Of a stretch of 64,000 nucleotides of DNA, positions 54,514 through 63,455 are shown one piece after another. The position numbers were made by a program, and so were the translations under genes. The DNA comes from Mesorhizobium erdmanii USDA 3471. Its GTDB lineage: Bacteria > Pseudomonadota > Alphaproteobacteria > Rhizobiales > Rhizobiaceae. The stretch is from positions 495,264 to 559,263 of the forward strand of contig NZ_KI421453.1 of NCBI RefSeq assembly GCF_000472705.1, written 5' to 3'. Numbering within the stretch: the stretch's first letter is position 1; each line of letters starts with the position of its first letter. The notes beneath the pieces are model-generated. The model did not search any database. It worked only from the letters and a program-made list of their open reading frames with translations, and was not told the origin of the DNA.

Positions 54514-56712
54514 TCAGCCGGTGATGTCGAAGCGGTCGGCGTTCATCACCTTGGTCCATGCCACGACGAAGTCTTTCGTGAACTTCGTCTTTGCATCCGC
54601 CGTCGCATAGACTTCGGCCAGCGCGCGCAGCTGCGAGTGCGAGCCGAAGATGAGGTCGGCGCGGGTGCCGGTCCATTTGACTTCGCCGGTCTTGCGGTCA
54701 CGGCCTTCGAACACGTCCTTGGCATCCGACGTCGCCTTCCACTCCGTGCCCATGTCGAGCAGGTTGACGAAGAAGTCGTTGCTCAGCGTTTCCGGCTGCT
54801 CGGTGAAGACGCCATGCTTCGACTGCCCGGCATTGGCGCCGAGAACGCGCAAGCCGCCGACCAGCACAGTCATTTCCGGCGCCGTCAGCGTCAGCAACTG
54901 CGCCCGGTCGACCAGGGCTTCCTCGACAGTCAGGCGCTGCTTGCCGCCGACATAATTGCGGAAGCCATCGACGGTCGGCTCCAGCGGCGCGAAGGAATGG
55001 ATGTCCGTCTGCTCCTGCGAGGCGTCCATGCGGCCCGGCCAGAAAGGAACGTCCACATTGTGGCCGGCAGCCTTCGCGGCTTTCTCGATGGCGGCATTGC
55101 CACCGAGAACGATCAGGTCGGCGATCGAGACCTTCTTGTTGCCGGTCTGCGAGGCATTGAAGTCCTTGGCAATGGCTTCGAGCTTGTCGAGCACCTTAGC
55201 GAGTTCGGCCGGCTGGTTGACCGCCCAGTCCTTCTGCGGTGCCAGGCGAATGCGCCCGCCATTGGCGCCGCCGCGCTTGTCGGAGCCGCGGAAGGTCGAG
55301 GCCGACGCCCACGCCGCCGAGACAAGCTGCGACACCGACAGCCCGGACGCCAGGATCTTGGCCTTGAGAGCTTCAGCGTCCTGTTCGTCGATCAGCACAT
55401 GATCGACCGCCGGGATGACGTCCTGCCAGGGCAGTTCTTCGTTGGGGACCAACGGGCCGAGATAACGTGCGACCGGGCCCATGTCGCGGTGGGTCAGCTT
55501 GTACCAGGCGCGGGCGAATGCGTCGGCGAACTGATCCGGGTTCTCGTGGAAGCGCCGCGAGATCGTCTCGTAGGACGGATCAAAGCGCAAGGCGAGGTCG
55601 GTGGTCAGCATGGAGGGCGCGTGGCGCTTGGACGAATTGTGCGCGTCCGGCACCGTGCCGGCGCCGGCGCCGCCCTTCGGCGTCCACTGGTGCGCGCCGG
55701 CCGGGCTCTTGGCCAATTCCCATTCGAAGCCGAAGAGATTGTCGAAGAAGTTGTTGCTCCACTTCGTCGGCGTCGTTGTCCAGATCACCTCCAGACCGCT
55801 GCCGATGGCGTCGCCGCCCTTGCCGGTGCCGAATTTGCTCGCCCAGCCGAGGCCCTGCTGCTCGATATCGGCACCTTCCGGCTCGACGCCGACAAGCGCC
55901 GCATCGCCAGCGCCATGGGTCTTGCCGAAGGTGTGGCCACCGGCGATAAGCGCGACGGTTTCCTCGTCGTTCATGGCCATGCGGGCGAAGGTGTCCCTGA
56001 TGTCGCGCGCCGCGGCCAACGGGTCAGGCTTGCCGTTCGGTCCTTCCGGGTTGACGTAAATCAAACCCATCTGCACGGCGCCAAGGGGGTTTTGCAGGTC
56101 ACGGTCGCCGCTGTAGCGCTCGTCGGCCAGCCACTTGCCTTCGGGGCCCCAGTAGATGTCCTGCTCGGGTTCCCAGACGTCGGCGCGGCCGCCGGCGAAG
56201 CCGAAGGTTTTGAAGCCCATCGATTCCAGCGCGACATTGCCGGTGAGGATCAGAAGGTCGGCCCAGGAGATCTTGCGGCCGTATTTCTGCTTGATCGGCC
56301 ACAACAGCCGGCGGGCCTTGTCGAGATTGACGTTATCCGGCCAGCTGTTGAGCGGCGCGAAACGCTGCTGGCCGGCTCCGGCGCCGCCACGGCCGTCGGC
56401 GATCCGGTAGGTTCCGGCGCTGTGCCAGGCCATCCGCACGAACAGCGGGCCGTAATGGCCGAAGTCGGCCGGCCACCATTCCTGCGAATCCGTCATCAGC
56501 GCATGCAGGTCCTTGATGACGGCGTCGAGGTCGAGGCTCTTGAATTCCTCGGCATAGTCGAACGCCTCGCCCATCGGGTCGGACAGGGACGACTGCTGGT
56601 GCAGAATCTGCACGTTCAACTGGTTCGGCCACCAGTCGCGGTTGGTCCGGCCGGCGGATCCATGCGCCACAGGGCATTTGCCCGCGCTGTTGTCGTCGGT
56701 TTTCGCGTCCAT
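54514..56712 (-). CDS. katG: catalase-peroxidase
   Basis: 732 residues from ATG 56712 behind GGAG, the normal KatG length; 43 upstream in-frame codons are unused. The distal active site is FVRMAWHSAGTYR, the Tyr of the Met-Tyr-Trp cofactor is in MGLIYVNPEGP, and the proximal His is in LIAGGHTFGKTHGA. The C-terminal non-catalytic duplicate domain is present. Removes hydrogen peroxide in the cytoplasm. It is divergent from oxyR, the usual arrangement in rhizobia, with control sites in the shared region. Confidence 0.96.
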   Translation of the reverse strand: MDAKTDDNSAGKCPVAHGSAGRTNRDWWPNQLNVQILHQQSSLSDPMGEAFDYAEEFKSLDLDAVIKDLHALMTDSQEWWPADFGHYGPLFVRMAWHSAGTYRIADGRGGAGAGQQRFAPLNSWPDNVNLDKARRLLWPIKQKYGRKISWADLLILTGNVALESMGFKTFGFAGGRADVWEPEQDIYWGPEGKWLADERYSGDRDLQNPLGAVQMGLIYVNPEGPNGKPDPLAAARDIRDTFARMAMNDEETVALIAGGHTFGKTHGAGDAALVGVEPEGADIEQQGLGWASKFGTGKGGDAIGSGLEVIWTTTPTKWSNNFFDNLFGFEWELAKSPAGAHQWTPKGGAGAGTVPDAHNSSKRHAPSMLTTDLALRFDPSYETISRRFHENPDQFADAFARAWYKLTHRDMGPVARYLGPLVPNEELPWQDVIPAVDHVLIDEQDAEALKAKILASGLSVSQLVSAAWASASTFRGSDKRGGANGGRIRLAPQKDWAVNQPAELAKVLDKLEAIAKDFNASQTGNKKVSIADLIVLGGNAAIEKAAKAAGHNVDVPFWPGRMDASQEQTDIHSFAPLEPTVDGFRNYVGGKQRLTVEEALVDRAQLLTLTAPEMTVLVGGLRVLGANAGQSKHGVFTEQPETLSNDFFVNLLDMGTEWKATSDAKDVFEGRDRKTGEVKWTGTRADLIFGSHSQLRALAEVYATADAKTKFTKDFVVAWTKVMNADRFDITG

Positions 56713-56876
56713 CTTACTGCTCCGATCTTGCCGAGGTTTGATTTTGCCAAGGTTGATTTTTTTGCCAGGATTTTGGGGTCGGCCAGCGACCGCATCAATC
56801 TGGAACGATTCCAGACTAGGCCGCATTTGCGATAAAAACAAATTGCCTTTGCTGTTTATTTCGATAGGAATTTCTT
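56713..56876. promoter_or_regulatory. divergent katG-oxyR control region with palindromes
   Basis: Bases 56799-56815 read TCTGGAACGATTCCAGA, seven-base arms around three bases. Further right, AAACA and TGTTT half-sites face each other in the stretch 56835-56857, followed by GATAG close to the oxyR start. OxyR binds extended dyads in such promoters and activates katG on oxidation; which of these is the real site cannot be decided by reading. Confidence 0.6.
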
Positions 56877-57785
56877 ATGATTGGATTGACAGTTCGCCAG
56901 ATGCATTATTTCGACGCGCTGGCGCAGACGCTGCATTTCGGCCGCGCGGCAAAACTGGCCGGTGTCAGCCAGCCGGCGCTGTCCTCGCAGATCGCGGAAA
57001 TGGAGCAGCGGCTGAACTGCCGGCTGTTCGAACGCGGAGGCAAGTCGGTGCGCATGACCGACGAAGCGATCGCGCTTTTGCCGCGCATCGAGCGCATACT
57101 GGCCGACATACGCGACGTCGAAACCACCGCGCGGCGCGGTCGCACGGCCATGGAGGGGCGCTTCCGGCTGGGCATCATCCCGACCGTCGCGCCCTATCTC
57201 CTGCCGCGGGCCCTGCCAGAACTGAAGACGCATTTCCCGGCCTTGCTGCTGGAATTGCGCGAAGCGGTCACGACCTCTCTGGTCGAGGACATCGCCTCGC
57301 GAAAACTTGATGCCTTCATCGCGGCCCTGCCGCTCGATCATCCCGGCCTGATCACCGAGGCGCTGTTTTCCGACCGGTTCTTCCTCGCCGTGCCGGCAGG
57401 CGATCCGGCGTTCGCCTCGCCGCCAGTACCGCCTGAAAGCCCGGCGCTGGAACGGCTGATGTTGCTGGAGGAAGGCCATTGCCTGCGCGAACAGGCGCTC
57501 GCCGTTTGCGGCAATGTGCGGCCGGTGGCGATGGCAAGCTATGGCGCCACCAGCCTGACCACGCTGTTGCAGATGGTGGCGCACGGGCTCGGCGTCACAC
57601 TCATCCCCGAAATGGCGACCGGGCCCGCCGGCACCATCCCCGACCTCAAGATCGTGCCGTTCCAGGAACCGATGCCGCAGCGCATGATCTGCCTTGCCTG
57701 GCGGCGCAACAATGTAAGGCATGGCGAGTGCGTGGAACTCGCCAAGATCATCCGCGGGCTGGGTGCGGCGATGCTGGCCGCGTGA
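56877..57785 (+). CDS. oxyR: OxyR-type LysR regulator of peroxide response
   Basis: 302 residues. N-terminal LysR helix-turn-helix (HYFDALAQTLHFGRAAKLAGVSQPALSSQI, quoted only in outline here). The effector domain holds Cys202 in EEGHCLRE and Cys211 in LAVCG, the same nine-residue spacing as the redox disulfide pair of E. coli OxyR. It is divergent from katG. On peroxide oxidation it should activate katG and regulate itself. Confidence 0.93.
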   Translation: MIGLTVRQMHYFDALAQTLHFGRAAKLAGVSQPALSSQIAEMEQRLNCRLFERGGKSVRMTDEAIALLPRIERILADIRDVETTARRGRTAMEGRFRLGIIPTVAPYLLPRALPELKTHFPALLLELREAVTTSLVEDIASRKLDAFIAALPLDHPGLITEALFSDRFFLAVPAGDPAFASPPVPPESPALERLMLLEEGHCLREQALAVCGNVRPVAMASYGATSLTTLLQMVAHGLGVTLIPEMATGPAGTIPDLKIVPFQEPMPQRMICLAWRRNNVRHGECVELAKIIRGLGAAMLAA

Positions 57786-57794
57786 AGCCACGCG

Positions 57795-58601
57795 TTACAG
57801 AACCCGGGACAAGAACTCGCGGGTTCGCGGCGATTTCGGGTTGGCGATCATCTCGCGCGGCGCGCCACGCTCGACGATCACACCGCCGTCCATGAAGACG
57901 AGCTGATCGCCGATCTCACGGGCAAAGCCGATCTCGTGGGTGACGACGACCATGGTCATTCCGCTCTCGGCCAGATCGCGCATCACCTGCAGCACCTCGC
58001 CGACCAGTTCGGGGTCGAGCGCCGATGTTGGCTCGTCGAACAGCAGGACTTTCGGCTTCATCGCCATGGCGCGCGCGATCGCCACGCGCTGCTGCTGGCC
58101 GCCGGACAGTTCGCGCGGATAGCGGTCGACCTTGTCGGCGAGGCCAACGCGCCGCAGCAGCACCTCCGCCTCTGCCCTGGCCTGATCGACGGGGATGCGC
58201 CGCACCTGTGTCGGCGCCTCGATAAGGTTCTCCATCACCGTCATGTGCGAGAACAGGTTGAACGACTGGAACAGCATGCCGATCTCGGCCCGGCGCTGGC
58301 ACAGGAGATCGTCCTTGACCTCGTAAAGCCTGTCCCCCTGGAGGTCGTAGCCGACGAACTGGCTGTCCACCAGAAGGATGCCGCCGCTGAGTTTTTCCAG
58401 ATGGTTGATGCAGCGCAGGAACGTGCTCTTGCCGGATCCCGACGGGCCGATGATGCAGGCCACAGTCCCCTCGGGCACGTCGAAGTCGACGCCCTTGAGG
58501 ACTTCGAGTTGGCCATAGGTCTTGCGCACGCCGCGCGCGAACACCATGGAGTCGGCCGGCACGCCGAAGCGGGCACGATTCTCGGACTTCACATCGCTCA
58601 T
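57795..58601 (-). CDS. polar amino-acid-type ABC transporter, ATP-binding protein
   Basis: 268 residues. Walker A GPSGSGKSTFLRC, signature LSGGQQQRVAIARAMA, Walker B VLLFDEPTSALDPE, and His in VTHEIGFAREI, all intact. The family (HisP/GlnQ type) serves uptake of amino acids and opines. The start overlaps the permease stop as ATGA. It is convergent with oxyR. Confidence 0.93.
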   Translation of the reverse strand: MSDVKSENRARFGVPADSMVFARGVRKTYGQLEVLKGVDFDVPEGTVACIIGPSGSGKSTFLRCINHLEKLSGGILLVDSQFVGYDLQGDRLYEVKDDLLCQRRAEIGMLFQSFNLFSHMTVMENLIEAPTQVRRIPVDQARAEAEVLLRRVGLADKVDRYPRELSGGQQQRVAIARAMAMKPKVLLFDEPTSALDPELVGEVLQVMRDLAESGMTMVVVTHEIGFAREIGDQLVFMDGGVIVERGAPREMIANPKSPRTREFLSRVL

Positions 58602-59538
58602 CGGGCAACGCCGCGCAGGCTGATCAAGTTGCGCAAGGCGCGCATCGTCAGGGGTTCTCGTCTGGCATCGCTGCGGCCGAAATGACGCTCCAGGAAATGC
58701 TGCCCGACAGACATGATACTGACCACCGCGAGATACCAGAAGGCGACCACGATCAGCAGCGGGATCGTTTCGAAGGTGCGGGCATAGATGCTTTGCGCGG
58801 TATAGAACAGGTCGTCGACGGCAATGAAAGTCACGAGCGAGGTCATCTTCAACAGGTTGATCGCCTCATTGCCGGTCGGCGGCAGCACGAAGCGCATGGC
58901 TTGCGGCAGGGTGATGCGCTTCAGGATCATGCGATAGGGCATGCCGAGCGCGCTCGCCGCTTCCGACTGGCCTGACGGCACCGACTTGATGCCGGCACGG
59001 ATGATCTCGGCCATGTAGCCGGCCTCGCACAGCGAAAGCGCGACAACGGCGGAGAAGAACGGCGTCATGAAATCATTGGTGCGCACGGAAAACAGCGTGC
59101 CGACGAAAGGCAGCGTGAGAGAAATTTCGCGCACCAGCAGCGACAGGTTGAACCAGAAGATCAGCTGGATCAATGCCGGCACGCCGCGGAAAAACCAGAC
59201 ATAGACGCCGGAAAAGGCGCGCAGCACCGGGCTCGGCGACACCCGCATGATGGCGATGATTGTGCCACCACGATCGCCAGCAGCATGATGATGACGGTGA
59301 GCACCAGCGTGTTGCCAAGGCCGCGCATGATCGAGGGATGGAACAGGTAGCCGGCGGCCGTGCCCCAGGCGAAGGCGGGATTGCTGGCGAAAGCGCGGAC
59401 GATCAGGAAGGCCAGCAGCAAGGCGAGCGCAGTGCCGATCCAGATGCCATAGCGGCGCTGCGGCACGACGGTCAGCCGTGACACGGCGGCCGCTATACCC
59501 GGCTCGACGCCGGTCTCGGTCGGGTGGGCCACGCCCAT
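58598..59538 (-). pseudogene. polar amino-acid ABC transporter permease with a frameshift
   Basis: Reading from ATG 59538 (AGGAG eight bases upstream) gives a normal HisM/GlnP-type start with membrane segments to LVLTVIIMLLAIVV; the frame then goes wrong. The correct continuation, GTIIAIMRVSPSPVLRAFSG and FRGVPALIQLIFWFN through ALGMPYRMILKRITLPQAMR to the end, lies one frame away. One extra G in the minus-strand run near 59264 would restore about 314 residues. Both halves are intact and under the same coding style, so this is either a recent mutation or a base-call error; a working transporter is plausible if it is an error. Confidence 0.85.
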
Positions 59539-59595
59539 CAATGGTCTCCTGATCGCTGGCCGGCGCCTGACTTATGATCAGGCGCCGGGTCATTT

Positions 59596-60453
59596 CTATT
59601 CGGCGCGAAGTGCATCCATGGTGCCGACGAAATAGGGTTCCTTGATCGCGTAGGCGCCCATGCCGTATTTATCGAGGATAGCCTTGTAGGTGCCGTTCTT
59701 GAACAGTTCGGCAAGTGCTGCCACCATCATGTCGGCGGTCTCCTTGTCGTCCTTGGCGATCGCCATGCCGAGCGGCGCCACATCGTAAAGGGTCGGCAGC
59801 ACCACCAGCTGGCCCTTACTCGTCACCTCGAAATAGCTCGAAGCGGTCGCATCGTCCATGCGGGCGTCGACACGGTCGGACAGCACGGCCTGGACGATGT
59901 CGGTCGAAGAGTTGAACACTGATTTCTCGATGGGCTTCTGGCCCTTGTCTGTGCATTCCTTGGTGAGCTTGTCGACCAGGAAATCGGAAGCGCTGCCGGC
60001 CGAGACGCCGATTCGCTTGCCGCAGAGCGGGGTGTCGCCGCTGAAGCTCGCCTTCTTGTCGGGCGATGTCGAGACCGCGAGGCCGGCCTTGAGGAACATG
60101 ACGAAATCGACCTGCTTCAACCGCTCCGGCGTGGCCGAGAAGGTCTCCCAGGCGATCTTGAAGCGGCCGGCCGCCAAGCCGGGGATCATCGAGGGAAAGG
60201 GCGTGCGCTGGACGTCGAGCTTGGCGTCGACGAGCTTGGCAACCTCGCCGGCCAGTTCGATGATGATGCCGGTCTGCTTGCCGTCGGCGTCGAGATATTC
60301 GAACGGCGCGTAGTCCAGCGTATTGGCAACGGCGAGCGTTCCGCTTTGCTTGACGTCGGTGGATTTCGCAACCTCGGCGGCTCGCGAAATGCCGCTCCAG
60401 GCCATGGTGGATATCGCCAGCGCAAGGCCGGTCATTCGCAGATATGCATTCAT
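59596..60453 (-). CDS. polar amino-acid-type ABC transporter, substrate-binding protein
   Basis: 285 residues, ATG 60453 behind GGGGAACAG. Signal peptide to ISRAAEVAKS. Domain start LAVANTLDYAPFEYLDADGKQTGI, then GRFKIAWETFSATPERLKQVDF and KRIGVSAGSASDFLVDKL, the pattern of periplasmic solute-binding proteins family 3. First gene of the transporter operon, downstream of the oxygenase on the same strand. Ligand unknown; the neighbouring nucleoside hydrolase and oxygenase suggest a heterocyclic compound. Confidence 0.92.
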   Translation of the reverse strand: MNAYLRMTGLALAISTMAWSGISRAAEVAKSTDVKQSGTLAVANTLDYAPFEYLDADGKQTGIIIELAGEVAKLVDAKLDVQRTPFPSMIPGLAAGRFKIAWETFSATPERLKQVDFVMFLKAGLAVSTSPDKKASFSGDTPLCGKRIGVSAGSASDFLVDKLTKECTDKGQKPIEKSVFNSSTDIVQAVLSDRVDARMDDATASSYFEVTSKGQLVVLPTLYDVAPLGMAIAKDDKETADMMVAALAELFKNGTYKAILDKYGMGAYAIKEPYFVGTMDALRAE

Positions 60454-60484
60454 TGCTGTTCCCCTTTCTTTTGCTTGTTTGCCG

Positions 60485-61498
60485 TCAGGCGCCGGCCGCT
60501 TCCGCCGCCTTCTTCTTGCGATAGTGGTAGTTCTTGTCGATGCGCTCCATCAGATAGTCGCCGTAGAGCACCGGCCCGTATTTCGGCTGCGTGCCCGCCG
60601 GCACGCAGACCGGCAGCGCTTCGATCATTTCGTCCATGGACGGATCGAAGAAGAAAGGCTGCGAATAGCGTTCGCGTCCCGACCGGTTGATGACCCGGTG
60701 CGGCGTCGAGACGAACTGATCGTTCGACCAGCGCGCCAGTATATCGCCGACATTCATGACGAAGGAGTCCGGAACCGGCGGCGCCGGAACCCAGTCGCCA
60801 GCCTTGTTCTTGACTTCCAGGCCGCCGACATCGTCCTGTGCCAGCAAGGTGATGAAACCATAGTCGGTGTGCGGCGCCGAGCCGAAGAGCCCTTCCTCGT
60901 GGGGCTGTGTCGGATAGTGCAGCAGCCGCAGGAACGTCGTCGGCTGCTCGAAATAGCGGTCGAGACTGTCGGAGGGCAGTCCGAGCGAGAGCGCGATGGC
61001 GCGGACCATCTTGCGGGCGAGCGTGCCCATCTCCTGAACGTAGTGCTCGATCGTTTCCCTGAAGCCGGCAAGGGCGGCCTCATCCGGCCACTGGTTGGGG
61101 CCCTGCAAGGGTTTTTCGGCCAGGGCGCGGGGATCGTCGGCGCCGACCTCGTGCATGAAGAAGATCGATTCGCTCTGGTTGGGCTTGCTGACGGTGGCCA
61201 CGGACGAGGTCACGATGGTCGAACCGGCAAAGGGCAGGAAGCCGCGGAAATTCTTGTCGATCTTGAGCTTCGCCTTTTCTTCCTCGGGCAGGGCAAAGAA
61301 GCGCCTGGAAGCTTCGCGGACGGCTTCGACATCGGCGCGCGGAATGGGATGGCCGGTCACGTAGAGGAAGCCGATCGTCTCGAGATAGCGGCGCAGCGTC
61401 GCCGCCGTTGCCCGGATCGCGCCCTCATCGTCGCCATAGAGCGCCGAAACGTCGAGGATCGGAATTTCGGAAAAATCGCCGCGCTCTTGTCCATCCAT
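60485..61498 (-). CDS. 2-oxoglutarate/Fe(II) oxygenase (isopenicillin N synthase family)
   Basis: 337 residues from ATG 61498; the longer frame upstream crosses the promoter region and is not used. N-terminal DIOX_N part (IPILDVSALYGDD, LYVTGHPIPR) and the iron site HTDYGFITLL with the distal His in STPHRVINRSG and the co-substrate Arg in RYSQPFFFDPS. Such enzymes oxidise small molecules in catabolism or synthesis. It probably heads an operon with the ABC transporter genes and is divergent from the nucleoside hydrolase. Confidence 0.9.
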   Translation of the reverse strand: MDGQERGDFSEIPILDVSALYGDDEGAIRATAATLRRYLETIGFLYVTGHPIPRADVEAVREASRRFFALPEEEKAKLKIDKNFRGFLPFAGSTIVTSSVATVSKPNQSESIFFMHEVGADDPRALAEKPLQGPNQWPDEAALAGFRETIEHYVQEMGTLARKMVRAIALSLGLPSDSLDRYFEQPTTFLRLLHYPTQPHEEGLFGSAPHTDYGFITLLAQDDVGGLEVKNKAGDWVPAPPVPDSFVMNVGDILARWSNDQFVSTPHRVINRSGRERYSQPFFFDPSMDEMIEALPVCVPAGTQPKYGPVLYGDYLMERIDKNYHYRKKKAAEAAGA

Positions 61499-61601
61499 TT
61501 TCGAACACCCTGTCTTGAACATAAGATACAGTACTGTATTTCTACACATCCGAACGGCCTCATCAATAGGCTTTCGATCGCAAAAGGAAGAGCGCTGAAC
61601 C
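61499..61601. promoter_or_regulatory. divergent promoter with a perfect 14-bp palindrome
   Basis: Bases 61526-61539 read ATACAGTACTGTAT, a perfect palindrome in the short gap between the oxygenase (minus) and nucleoside hydrolase (plus) genes. Its size and position fit the operator of a TetR-type repressor, and a TetR gene lies at 62727 just beyond the hydrolase. Confidence 0.65.
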
Positions 61602-62546
61602 ATGGCACCACGCAAGATCATCATCGACACCGATCCGGGCCAGGACGACGCCTTCGCCATCCTTTTCGCGCTGGGCTCTCCGGCCGAACTCGACGTGATC
61701 GGCATCACCACGGTCGGCGGCAATGTGCCGCTTGCCCTGACATCGAAGAATGCGCTGAAGGTGGTGGAGCTTGCCGGGCGGCCTAATGTGCCCGTCTATG
61801 CGGGTTGCCCGGCGCCGATGGTACGCAAGCTGATCACGGCCGAGTATGTCCATGGCGAGACCGGCCTCGACGGCGCCGACCTTCCGGAACCGGTGACGCC
61901 GCTGCAGGGCGAACACGCCGTCAACTACATGGTGCGCGCCATCATGGATGCGCCGGAGGGCGAGTTGACCGTCTGCACGCTCGGGCCGATGACCAATCTG
62001 GCCATGGCCATGACCATGGAGCCGAGGATCGTGCCCCGCTTGCGCGAAGTCGTGCTGATGGGCGGCGGCTTCTTCCAGGGGGGCAACGCCACGCCTGCCG
62101 CGGAGTTCAACATCTTCGTCGACCCGCATGCGGCGCACAAGGTGTTCGACAGCGGTGTGCCGGTGACCATGGCGGGCATAGACTGCACCTACACCGCGCT
62201 GATGACGCCGGAGTGGCTCGACCGGCTGCGCGCCACTGGCAGGCGCGCCGCGGTCGAGGCCGCCAATCTGGCCGATTTCTTTCGCCAGTACGGCACGCAC
62301 AAATTCGAAACGCCGGCGCGTCCCATCCACGACGCCTGCGTCACCGGCTATCTCCTGGCGCCGCAGATCTATGAGCAGCGCCAGTGCGCGGTGACGGTCG
62401 ACATCGTCTCGCCGGAGACGATCGGCATGACCGTCGTCGACTGGTGGCATGTGACCGGCCGTGCCAAGAACTGCAATGTCTTGCGCCGGATCGATCCGGC
62501 GCCGTTCTTCGAGCTCATGCTGGAGCGGATCAGCGCCTTGCCGTGA
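61602..62546 (+). CDS. inosine-uridine preferring-type nucleoside hydrolase
   Basis: 314 residues. The calcium-binding start IIIDTDPGQDDAFAILFALG is diagnostic of the family, with EFNIFVDPHAAHKVFDSG and PIHDACVTGYLL later. Hydrolyses a ribonucleoside to base and ribose. Divergent from the oxygenase and transporter operon, probably under the same operator. Cytoplasmic. The true substrate may be another N-glycoside. Confidence 0.93.
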   Translation: MAPRKIIIDTDPGQDDAFAILFALGSPAELDVIGITTVGGNVPLALTSKNALKVVELAGRPNVPVYAGCPAPMVRKLITAEYVHGETGLDGADLPEPVTPLQGEHAVNYMVRAIMDAPEGELTVCTLGPMTNLAMAMTMEPRIVPRLREVVLMGGGFFQGGNATPAAEFNIFVDPHAAHKVFDSGVPVTMAGIDCTYTALMTPEWLDRLRATGRRAAVEAANLADFFRQYGTHKFETPARPIHDACVTGYLLAPQIYEQRQCAVTVDIVSPETIGMTVVDWWHVTGRAKNCNVLRRIDPAPFFELMLERISALP

Positions 62547-62581
62547 GCTCTATCTCCTTGTTTTTACGCAATTCCCCCGGC

Positions 62582-62638
62582 AGAGCACGACGCGCTTATG
62601 CCGGGAAAACCGTTACACACTTTTTCCGGAATTGCTCT
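62582..62638. repeat. rhizobial intergenic palindromic element
   Basis: Outer arms AGAGCA and TGCTCT and inner arms CCGGGAAAA and TTTTTCCGG pair across 57 bases. The composition and layout are those of palindromic intergenic elements scattered in rhizobial genomes (RIME-like). It lies between the hydrolase and TetR genes and could also act as a weak transcriptional or mRNA-processing element. Confidence 0.6.
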
Positions 62639-62726
62639 AACCTCGCAAGCTTGATGAGTCGCGAAGCGCAGCGGAGCCGGCAAACCGATTGCAGGCGCTG
62701 CGCATGGCGATGAAGGTCTCGACCAG

Positions 62727-63401
62727 ATGAAAGCGGACAGCGCCCCGGCCAAAGCCAAGAGATCGCCCAAAGCAGCCTCGCACCCGAAAGCTTCACGGCA
62801 GACACTCAGCCGCGAGAGCTGGATCGCAGCGGCGCGCAAGGTGCTGGAAAAACGTGGCATCGCCGAGGTCAAGATCGACCGCATGGCGCAGCAGTTCAAG
62901 GTGACGCGCGGCTCCTTCTACTTCCACTTTACCAGCCTGGCCGACCTTCGCGACGGCCTGCTGCAGGAATGGCGCAACATCAACTGCGCGCCATTCTGGG
63001 CCATGCGCGACATGCACGACATCGACGGCCTGCAGTTCTTCACCGACATCGTGCATGTCTGGGTCGATGAAGCGCCGTTCAGCCCGCTGCTCGATCTCGC
63101 CGTACGCGACTGGTCGCGAACGTCGAAGAAGCTGGCGCAGGAGGTCAAGGACATGGACGATCTGCGCATCGCGTTGTTGATCCGCTCCTTCCGCGCCATG
63201 GGCTATCCCGAGGACGAAAGCCTGGTCCGGGCGCGCATCACCTATTTCCACCAGATCGGCCAGTACACTTTGTCCTTCAAGGAGGATCCGGCGGTACGCC
63301 GGAGCTACCAGCCGCTGTTCGGAGAGGTGCTGCTCGGGCCGCTGGTGCAAGAGCCGGGTTCAGCACCACGGCCGAGCGAAAGCCGGGGTGGGCGGCGGTA
63401 G
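62727..63401 (+). CDS. TetR/AcrR family repressor
   Basis: 224 residues. The N-terminal 30 residues are a Lys/Ala/Pro-rich tail (KADSAPAKAKRSPKAA), then a TetR helix-turn-helix (SRESWIAAARKVLEKRGIAEVKIDRMAQQF, KVTRGSFYFHFTSL). The C-terminal ligand domain is unclassified. The palindrome at 61526 is a candidate operator; the likely effector is the compound handled by the oxygenase, hydrolase and transporter. Same direction as the hydrolase, 180 bases after it. Confidence 0.88.
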   Translation: MKADSAPAKAKRSPKAASHPKASRQTLSRESWIAAARKVLEKRGIAEVKIDRMAQQFKVTRGSFYFHFTSLADLRDGLLQEWRNINCAPFWAMRDMHDIDGLQFFTDIVHVWVDEAPFSPLLDLAVRDWSRTSKKLAQEVKDMDDLRIALLIRSFRAMGYPEDESLVRARITYFHQIGQYTLSFKEDPAVRRSYQPLFGEVLLGPLVQEPGSAPRPSESRGGRR

Positions 63402-63455
63402 CGAGGGGCGTAGAGCGATAGCGAGCCGCGGTGCGCCCCTTGACCTTCAGATGAT

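Noticed and set aside
54493..56835. Plus-strand open frame of 780 codons across katG
   Set aside because: Antisense shadow of a full-length catalase-peroxidase; no ribosome site and no protein family.
60323..61786. Plus-strand open frame of 487 codons across the oxygenase gene
   Set aside because: Antisense to the oxygenase, and it runs through the divergent promoter region.
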